A DNA stretch of 10,778 nucleotides, from assembly GCA_945876925.1 (NCBI GenBank), contig CAMCQD010000023.1, positions 1-10,778 on the forward strand, read 5' to 3'. Source of the stretch: an uncultured Dermatophilus sp. (GTDB taxonomy: Bacteria; Actinomycetota; Actinomycetes; Actinomycetales; Dermatophilaceae). Of this stretch, positions 6,131 through 10,778 are shown in pieces. The position numbers and the translations under genes were made by a program. The notes under the pieces are model-generated. The model had not been told where the DNA came from. It worked only from the letters and a program-made list of their open reading frames with translations, and searched no databases. Position 1 is the first letter of the stretch. Every line of letters starts with the position of its first letter.

Positions 6131-6874
6131 TTACCCAGCGCCGTAACGCGAGCCGAGGATTGCACTGCCGACACGCACATGCGTGGCCCCCGCGGCGATT
6201 CCCGCTTCCAGGTCGGAGCTCATCCCGGCGCTGAGTACCCCGGCCTGCGGAAATGCCCGGAGCAGGCCGGTGCGCAGCGCCGCCAGGCGGCCGAAGGCAG
6301 CCGCCGGATCGTCATCCCGCGGGGCCACGCTCATCAGCCCCCGCAGCCGCAGATGCGCGCAGCCGGACACCAGCGCCGCCAGTTCGCCCACATGTGCGGG
6401 CCGGGCCCCGCCCCGCGCCGGACCCCCGGCGCCATCGCTCCCGGCGCCGGCGCGCAGATCCACCTGGAGGAGGACGTCGAGCTGCCGGCCGGCGCGGGCG
6501 GCAGCCCGCTCGAGGGCACTGATGAGCCGGGCCCGGTCGACCGACTCGACAATGTCAGCATATGAGACAACGGAGGACGCTTTGTTCGTCTGCAGCTGCC
6601 CGACGAAATGCACCCGGGGCAGCGGCCCGCCACCGGCGAGCCCGGCGAGCTTGGCGCGAGCCTCCTGGTCACGGCTCTCACCGATATCGGTGACCCCGGC
6701 CGCCTGCAGAAGGCGGACATCGCTGGCGGGGAAGAACTTGGTCACCGCCACGAGGGTCACCTCCCCCGGGTCGCGTCCGGCAGCCGCGCACGCCGACTCG
6801 ATCCGGGCCCGCACCCGCGCCAGCCCCAGCGAGATCTGCCTGGCCCGCTCCTCCTGCCAGGCGGCGCCGCTCAC
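6131..6874 (-). CDS. YggS/PROSC family pyridoxal phosphate homeostasis protein
   Basis: Cytoplasmic PLP-binding protein (PLPBP family) with an alanine-racemase-like TIM barrel and no known catalysis; it buffers PLP and affects amino acid metabolism. It has 247 residues. PLP-binding K46 lies in LVAVTKFFPASD; other family motifs are IGESRDQEARAKL (64-76), HFVGQLQTNKAS, GLMSVAPRDDD, and the phosphate-binding end LSAGMSSDLEAGIAAGATHVRVGSAILGSR (written here only as a landmark: SAGMSSD and VRVGSAILG). A Gly/Ala-rich insertion at about 142-158 is longer than in E. coli YggS. Translation starts at GTG 6874, which overlaps the pgeF TGA as GTGA, and a strong GGGGGAGGA sits just upstream, so the two genes are coupled. 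Stop is TAA. A 151-base gap to sepF follows. Confidence 0.94.
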   Translation of the reverse strand: MSGAAWQEERARQISLGLARVRARIESACAAAGRDPGEVTLVAVTKFFPASDVRLLQAAGVTDIGESRDQEARAKLAGLAGGGPLPRVHFVGQLQTNKASSVVSYADIVESVDRARLISALERAAARAGRQLDVLLQVDLRAGAGSDGAGGPARGGARPAHVGELAALVSGCAHLRLRGLMSVAPRDDDPAAAFGRLAALRTGLLRAFPQAGVLSAGMSSDLEAGIAAGATHVRVGSAILGSRYGAG

Positions 6875-7659
6875 CGGTCCTCCCCCGGCCCGGCGACCAC
6901 GACCCCGGCGAACCGGCCGGCCTGCGGATCACGCCGGTAGGAATACAGCCGCGCCTCCTCCCGGGTGCAGCCCGCCACCCACGTGATGGGCACGTCCAGC
7001 GCGGACAGCTGCCGCACCACGGCGGCGGCCACATCAACCCCGGGGGTGCCAGTCCACGTGACCGTGGCCGCCAGCGGCTCGGCCTGCGCCACCTGCGCCC
7101 GCATCTTTGCCGGCACCTCATAGCACCGCCCGCAGATCGACGGGCCGACGACAGCCTGGATCGCCCGGGCCCCCAGCGCGCGCATCCGGTTCACCGCGGC
7201 TGGCACCACCCCGAGCATCATCCCCGCCCGGCCGGCATGGGCAGCGCCGACGATCCCGGCCTGCGGATCGGCCAGCAGCACCGGGACGCAATCGGCCACG
7301 AGCACCGCCAGCGCCAGCCCGCGCCGGGTGGTCACCACGGCGTCGCACGGCGGGATCTCCCCCGGCGGCCAGGGCCCGCTCACCTCGGCTACCTCGCTGC
7401 CGTGCACCTGGTTCATGTAGACGACCTGCCCGACCCCCAGCCGCGCGGCCAGGGCCGCCCGGTTACCCGCGACGGCCTGCGGATCATCGCCGACATGGGC
7501 GGCGAGGTTGAACCCGCCATACCCGGACGGCCCGGGGTGACTGGCCGGACCCGGGCGGTCACCCGCACGGTCGTCGCCGGGACCGAGCGCATCGGTGAAC
7601 GCCCAGCGCACCCGGGACCCGCCCGCCGGGGCGGGGATGGCATCGGAGGCGAACAGCAC
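6871..7659 (-). CDS. pgeF: PgeF / YfiH (DUF152, multicopper-oxidase-like) peptidoglycan editing factor
   Basis: Family of cytoplasmic enzymes with a Cys/His metal site. In E. coli PgeF removes wrongly incorporated L-Ser from UDP-MurNAc precursors; other members act on purine nucleosides, so the substrate here is inferred. The metal/catalytic residues are visible, numbering from GTG 7659: H86 in MNQVHGSE, C124 in ADCVPVLL, H141 in GAAHAGRAGM, then VGPSICGRCYEVP (171-183) and a late LYSYRRD. The common HAGWRG form is HAGRAG here. Length is 262 residues from GTG 7659 (AGG about 11 bases upstream); a GTG at 7710 would add 17 residues but begins 5 bases from a strong hairpin and has no ribosome binding site. 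The end overlaps yggS as GTGA. Its place near murC and ftsZ fits wall-precursor quality control. Confidence 0.88.
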   Translation of the reverse strand: MLFASDAIPAPAGGSRVRWAFTDALGPGDDRAGDRPGPASHPGPSGYGGFNLAAHVGDDPQAVAGNRAALAARLGVGQVVYMNQVHGSEVAEVSGPWPPGEIPPCDAVVTTRRGLALAVLVADCVPVLLADPQAGIVGAAHAGRAGMMLGVVPAAVNRMRALGARAIQAVVGPSICGRCYEVPAKMRAQVAQAEPLAATVTWTGTPGVDVAAAVVRQLSALDVPITWVAGCTREEARLYSYRRDPQAGRFAGVVVAGPGEDR

Positions 7660-7714
7660 GTAACCCAGCCTACGGGCAGCCCCCGGCAGGGCGGTGCGGA
7701 CGGCACGCACGGCA

Positions 7715-7746
7715 AGCGGCCCGGAACCAGGCGGTTCCGGGCCGCT
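7715..7746 (-). terminator. Perfect 14-bp hairpin after ftsZ, likely terminator
   Basis: Arms 7715-7728 (AGCGGCCCGGAACC) and 7733-7746 are exact reverse complements around a 4-base loop. It begins 15 bases after the ftsZ TAA. In the minus-strand RNA the stem is followed by only UUGCC rather than a U-run. It would end or reduce ftsZ transcripts before pgeF. Confidence 0.7.
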
Positions 7747-7761
7747 GCGGCCTGCCGGAGG

Positions 7762-9039
7762 TTACTTGAGGAAGTCAGGCACGTCGAGATCGTCGCCCTC
7801 ATCGAAGGTGACCGTACGCGGCGGGCGGGCCACCGGGCTCGCGCTCTCCCCGACCGGGACCGGCGACGGGGCCGGCACCCGGGGCGCGGCCGGCTGAGGC
7901 TGGACCTGCCCGGGACGGCCGATGTGCGGCGAAGGCGGCGTAGCCCGCGGCGCGAACGGCGAGGTAGCCGGAGCGGCCGGAGGTGCCACCGGCGGAGCCA
8001 CCGCGGCCTGCCGCTGGGCACCCGCGCCCACCGGGGCGCGCCGGTCGGCGCCAGCCGGGGCGGCCGCGCGTTCCTCGCGCCGCTGCTGCGGGGATCCGCC
8101 GTCGAAGCCGGCCGCGATGACCGTGACCCGGACCTCGTCGCCCAGGGCGTCGTCGATGACGGCACCGAAGATGATGTTGGCCTCGGGGTGGGCGGCCTCC
8201 TGCACGAGCCGGGCGGCCTCGTTGATCTCGAACAGCCCCAGGTCGCTGCCGCCCTGGATGGACAGCAGCACGCCGTGGGCTCCGTCGATGCTGGCTTCGA
8301 GCAGCGGGGAGCTGATCGCCAGCTCGGCCGCCTGGACGGCGCGGTCGTCGCCGCGAGCCGAGCCGATGCCCATGAGCGCCGAGCCGGCGCCCTGCATCAC
8401 GGACTTGACGTCGGCGAAGTCGAGGTTAATCAGCCCGGGGGTGGTGATGAGGTCAGTGATGCCCTGGACACCGGACAGGAGCACCTGGTCCGCGCTGCGG
8501 AAGGCGTCGAGCATCGAGACCGCGCGGTCGCTGATGGACAGCAGCCGGTCGTTGGGGATGACGATCAGGGTGTCGACTTCCTCGCGCAGCGCGCCGATGC
8601 CCGATTCGGCCTGGTTGGCGCGACGGCGGCCTTCAAAGGTGAAGGGCCGCGTGACCACGCCGATGGTCAGCGCGCCCAGGCCCTTGGCGATCCGGGCGAC
8701 AACCGGCGCCCCGCCGGTACCCGTGCCGCCGCCCTCACCGGCGGTGACGAAGACCATGTCGGCACCGCGCAGCGCCTCCTCGATCTCCTCGGCATGATCC
8801 TCGGCGGCCTTCTTGCCGACCTCGGGGTCGGCTCCGGCACCCAGGCCGCGGGTCAGCTCGCGCCCGACGTCGAGCTTGAGGTCGGCGTCGCTCATGAGCA
8901 GCGCCTGAGCGTCCGTGTTGATGGCTATGAACTCGACACCTTTGAGACCGACTTCGATCATCCGGTTGACCGCGTTGACACCGCCCCCGCCGATGCCGAC
9001 GACCTTGATGACGGCCAGGTAGTTCTGTGGTGCTGCCAC
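7762..9039 (-). CDS. ftsZ: Cell division GTPase FtsZ
   Basis: Tubulin-like GTPase that polymerises into the cytokinetic ring. It has 425 residues. The N-terminal GTPase half carries VVGIGGGGVNAVNRM (13-27), NTDAQAL (41-47) and the tubulin signature GGGTGTGG (103-110); the T7 loop NLDFAD (205-210) supplies D207 and D210 for GTP hydrolysis in the neighbouring subunit. SPLLEAS, GGSDLGLFEINEAA and DEVRVTVIAAGF complete the core at about 312. A Pro/Ala-rich linker of about 100 residues (314-414) leads to the C-terminal peptide GDDLDVPDFLK, which binds SepF and, in mycobacteria, FtsW. The start is GTG 9039, with AAAGG about 8 bases upstream, and the N-terminus MAAPQNYLAVIKVVG matches actinobacterial FtsZ. 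It follows a 318-base leader and ends before a strong hairpin, so it probably has its own transcription unit. Confidence 0.99.
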   Translation of the reverse strand: MAAPQNYLAVIKVVGIGGGGVNAVNRMIEVGLKGVEFIAINTDAQALLMSDADLKLDVGRELTRGLGAGADPEVGKKAAEDHAEEIEEALRGADMVFVTAGEGGGTGTGGAPVVARIAKGLGALTIGVVTRPFTFEGRRRANQAESGIGALREEVDTLIVIPNDRLLSISDRAVSMLDAFRSADQVLLSGVQGITDLITTPGLINLDFADVKSVMQGAGSALMGIGSARGDDRAVQAAELAISSPLLEASIDGAHGVLLSIQGGSDLGLFEINEAARLVQEAAHPEANIIFGAVIDDALGDEVRVTVIAAGFDGGSPQQRREERAAAPAGADRRAPVGAGAQRQAAVAPPVAPPAAPATSPFAPRATPPSPHIGRPGQVQPQPAAPRVPAPSPVPVGESASPVARPPRTVTFDEGDDLDVPDFLK

Positions 9040-9122
9040 GAGGGGGCCTTTCCTGCTGGATTTCGGGTGGTCTGTTTCTGGGTTGTTGATATTCGGCTGG
9101 GTTCCGGCCGTCGCCGCAACCC

Positions 9123-9137
9123 TCTACTGCAAGTAGA
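9123..9137. promoter_or_regulatory. Perfect short palindrome TCTACT-N3-AGTAGA upstream of ftsZ
   Basis: Two exact 6-base half-sites separated by 3 bases, centred about 91 bases before the ftsZ start, in otherwise GC-rich DNA. It looks like a small operator for a dimeric regulator. No known regulator is assigned. Confidence 0.35.
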
Positions 9138-9171
9138 TGTCGAGGGATCCGCCCGGTTACCTGAACCGCGC

Positions 9172-9235
9172 GCCCCCGGTCGGGGCGATGCCCTCCGTCC
9201 CGGTCCGGGCGGCCCGCTCCCCGGCTGAACCGGGG
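9172..9235 (-). other. Two GC-rich hairpins in the ftsZ leader
   Basis: GCCCC/GGGGC at 9172-9176 and 9182-9186 with a 5-base loop, and CCCCGG/CCGGGG at 9219-9224 and 9230-9235 with a 5-base loop. They lie between ftsQ and ftsZ and could attenuate readthrough from ftsQ or be leader structure. In DNA this GC-rich, such short stems carry limited weight. Confidence 0.35.
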
Positions 9236-9302
9236 TCCGCGCCACGGCAGACTTCACGCAAGGCACCATGAAGCGAGGAGACCAGACCCGCGCCTCGCGG
9301 CC

Positions 9303-9330
9303 ATCCTACGTGAGGAGAAGGCAAAGTCCA
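9303..9330 (-). promoter_or_regulatory. Candidate sigma-70-type promoter for ftsZ
   Basis: TGGACT (9325-9330) and TAGGAT (9303-9308) on the minus strand each match the -35 and -10 consensus at 4 of 6 positions with a 16-base spacer; TAGGAT is a common actinobacterial -10 form. Transcription would start near 9296 and give a leader of about 255 bases. Confidence 0.35.
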
Positions 9331-9357
9331 CGCAGGTACCCGCGAACCGGCAGTGTC

Positions 9358-10182
9358 TCAACCTCCACTTGACCCCGAGGCAGGAGTCTCTTGCGAGGTC
9401 ACCGGGTTGAGCGGGACAGTCAGGTCGATCCGGGCCACCCCGCCGCGCTCCAGCAGCGGGCGCAGCACCGCAGCCTTGATGGCGCTATCGGAGGCATCGC
9501 CCCACAGCACGTGCACCTTGCCGATCATCAAGGTCGCCCGGGCCCCCGCATCGACCGTGACCGCACTCGCGCGCGTGCGCAAATCCGCTGGCAGATGCAG
9601 TGCAACCGTGGCCGCGGTAACCCGCGAGCCGGCATCGCCGGGACGGGCCAGCACGGCCTTGAGCACCCCGCCGGGAAGGGCGGCGACCTGCTCGTAGGCC
9701 ACCCCCTCGCGGTCGATCAGCTCGAAGCTGGATGCAGACAGCACGGAGGCCACCGCAGGCACCCGCTCCTCGACCCGCACGAGCAGCTCATCCGGCCAGG
9801 ACCGGGTCACCTGGACATCGGAGAAGTACCGCTCCTGCGCGATCCGGGAGGTGAGTCCATCGGTATCAACGTCAACTAGAGCCTTACCCACTTCGCCGGT
9901 GATGATCGAGGCGATGAGCTGTTCCCGGTCAGGGGCGGCCCCGGCGATGACGACGGTGGCGACCCGCAGCCACGGGCTCATCGCCAGCACCCACCACAGC
10001 CCCGCGAGCACCACCGCGACGATGAGGGCCACGGCGGCTATCCGCCACGGCTGCAAGCGCACGCGGCGCGCCCGGGCGGCGAACCGCTCGGGCGCTGAGG
10101 AGACCCCGGTGGCAGACGGCCGGCCCGGAGCCCGCGAGGCCCCCGGACGCGGCTGCGGCCGGAGCCGTCCGGGGAATTTCAT
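9358..10182 (-). CDS. ftsQ: Cell division protein FtsQ (POTRA domain)
   Basis: Bitopic divisome protein that recruits FtsB/FtsL-type partners at the septum. It has 274 residues: a basic, Pro/Arg-rich cytoplasmic N-terminus (1-46), one membrane segment (about 47-68, WRIAAVALIVAVVLAGLWWV), an extracytoplasmic POTRA domain (about 73-141) with PWLRVATVVIAGA, YFSDVQVTRSWPDELLVRV and EERVPAV, then the beta domain with VSSASFELIDREG-like FELIDREGVAYE and WGDASDSAIKAAVLRPLL. The ATG at 10182 overlaps the murC stop as ATGA, so translation is coupled to murC; no strong separate ribosome binding site is seen. The last 14 residues are Thr/Ser/Gly-rich. The gene order murC-ftsQ-ftsZ is standard for actinobacterial dcw clusters. 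Confidence 0.95.
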   Translation of the reverse strand: MKFPGRLRPQPRPGASRAPGRPSATGVSSAPERFAARARRVRLQPWRIAAVALIVAVVLAGLWWVLAMSPWLRVATVVIAGAAPDREQLIASIITGEVGKALVDVDTDGLTSRIAQERYFSDVQVTRSWPDELLVRVEERVPAVASVLSASSFELIDREGVAYEQVAALPGGVLKAVLARPGDAGSRVTAATVALHLPADLRTRASAVTVDAGARATLMIGKVHVLWGDASDSAIKAAVLRPLLERGGVARIDLTVPLNPVTSQETPASGSSGG

Positions 10183-10778
10183 GCGCGGCTGCCCCGCAGC
10201 AGTTCGAGCACCTCCGAGCTCACTTTGGTGATGTCCCCTGCGCCCACGGTGAAGAGCACATCCCTGGGCCGCAGCTGGGCGGCGATGCGAGCGGCGGCGC
10301 TGCCCCGGTCGGACAGGTAGGCCACCGTGCGGTCCCCCGGGATCGCCGCGAGCCGCTCGAGGACCAGCCGGCCGCTGACGCCCTCGATCGGGGCCTCCCG
10401 GGCCCCGTAGACATCGAGCACGAAGACCAGGTCGGCGGGGGCCAGCGCGGCAGCGAAATCAGCGGCGAAATCCCGGGTCCGGCTGTACAGATGCGGCTGG
10501 TGACCAGTTCGCGGGCGGTGGAGACCACGGCGCGGACCTTGCCGGGGTTGTGGGCGTAGTCGTCGATGACCGTGACCCCCCCGGCCGTGCCGCGCACCTC
10601 AAACCGGCGGTGCACCCCGCCGTAGGCCGCCAGCGCGCCCAGGGCGGAGACGGGATCGGCACCCAGCCCCTCGACCGCCGCGACGAAGGCGCCCGCGCCG
10701 TCGAGCACGTTGTGCAGCCCGGGCAGCGGCAGCGAGAGGCGGAACTCAGCGCCGACGCGGACCCGGCTCAGCTGGGCA
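10179..10778 (-). CDS. murC: UDP-N-acetylmuramate--L-alanine ligase MurC, 3' part, reading frame disrupted
   Basis: ATP-dependent cytoplasmic ligase that adds L-Ala to UDP-MurNAc. Only the end of the central domain and the C-terminal domain are in the window; the 5' part lies beyond 10778. Upstream of about 10500 one frame reads LPLPGLHNVLDGAGAF, GVHRRFEVRG, GVTVIDDYAHNPGKVRAVV and STARELVT. Downstream, QPHLYSRTRDFAADFAAALA, LVFVLDVYGAREAP, DRTVAYLSDRG and VLFTVGAGDITK lie in another frame and run to the TGA at 10179. The switch falls at 10497-10505. Family members have about ten residues (a strand like GRVVAVF) between these parts; here they are absent, so this is a small deletion with a frame change, not a single slipped base. 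Either the gene is inactive, or, more likely for an essential gene, the assembly is wrong here. The end overlaps ftsQ by ATGA. Confidence 0.88.

Larger units (their letters stand above)
9040..9357 (-). promoter_or_regulatory. ftsQ-ftsZ intergenic region (ftsZ control region)
   Basis: 318 bases without a credible gene on either strand. In Actinobacteria ftsZ is commonly transcribed from promoters in this gap. Seen here, in the direction of transcription: a GACAC pentamer beside the ftsQ stop (9353-9357), a candidate promoter (9303-9330), a loose dyad CTTCACG/CATGAAG (9252-9258 with 9267-9273), two GC-rich hairpins, a short perfect palindrome (9123-9137), and a relatively A-rich stretch (about 9050-9095) leading to the ribosome binding site. 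Confidence 0.6.

Noticed and set aside
9081..9119. Promoter with TTGCGG and TATCAA just upstream of ftsZ
   Set aside because: The spacer is 22 bases, too long for a sigma-70-type promoter.
7237..9228. 663-codon open frame on the plus strand opposite ftsZ and pgeF
   Set aside because: Antisense shadow of two conserved genes. It crosses the ftsZ-pgeF hairpin and a gene boundary, and shows no protein family features.
10220..10708. A 162-residue protein of its own at the murC locus
   Set aside because: Its first part is MurC sequence and its second part (after about residue 70) is the out-of-frame reading of the MurC C-terminal domain, so it is a product of the frameshift.
1..10778. Mobile element, CRISPR array, phage defence or other accessory system
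   Set aside because: No transposase, integrase, terminal inverted repeats, spaced identical repeats or unknown genes were seen; all coding space is taken by conserved housekeeping genes in their usual order.

Overview
The window is a piece of the division and cell-wall (dcw) cluster, and its downstream flank, from a high-GC Gram-positive bacterium (Actinomycetota). Every gene lies on the minus strand, so transcription runs from high to low coordinates: murC (3' part), ftsQ, ftsZ, pgeF, yggS, sepF, yggT, divIVA (wag31), lspA, rluD, dnaE (5' part). The actinobacterial assignment rests on this gene order, the very high G+C with GC-rich third positions, GTG starts, the absence of ftsA next to ftsZ, the DLDVPDFLK tail of FtsZ, and a DivIVA/Wag31-type polar growth protein. 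I cannot fix the genus from sequence alone.

Layout. Positions 10179-10778 hold the 3' part of murC, which is visibly broken by a frameshift with loss of about ten codons just before its QPHLYSR motif. It overlaps ftsQ by ATGA. A 318-base gap with a candidate promoter and several dyads separates ftsQ from ftsZ. A perfect 14-bp hairpin follows ftsZ. pgeF and yggS come next, coupled by a GTGA overlap, followed by sepF and yggT. A 211-base gap between yggT and divIVA is the most structured non-coding DNA in the window: six exact CGTCA/TGACG pentamers in paired inverted orientation, a 23-bp imperfect direct repeat, and a long leader hairpin. After divIVA come two tandem hairpins, then lspA and rluD (8-base overlap), a GC-rich hairpin, and dnaE running off the left edge.

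How the genes fit together. MurC adds L-Ala to UDP-MurNAc, and PgeF-family proteins remove wrongly incorporated residues from such precursors. FtsZ forms the division ring. SepF tethers FtsZ to the membrane, in place of FtsA. FtsQ is part of the divisome. DivIVA organises polar growth. YggT is a small membrane protein of uncertain role. YggS keeps pyridoxal phosphate homeostasis. LspA processes lipoproteins, RluD modifies 23S rRNA, and DnaE replicates the chromosome.

I found no mobile element, CRISPR array, tRNA/rRNA gene or unknown accessory system. The gene content is ordinary; the interesting points are regulatory structure around divIVA, an unusually regular 11-residue repeat in DivIVA, and the damaged murC reading frame.
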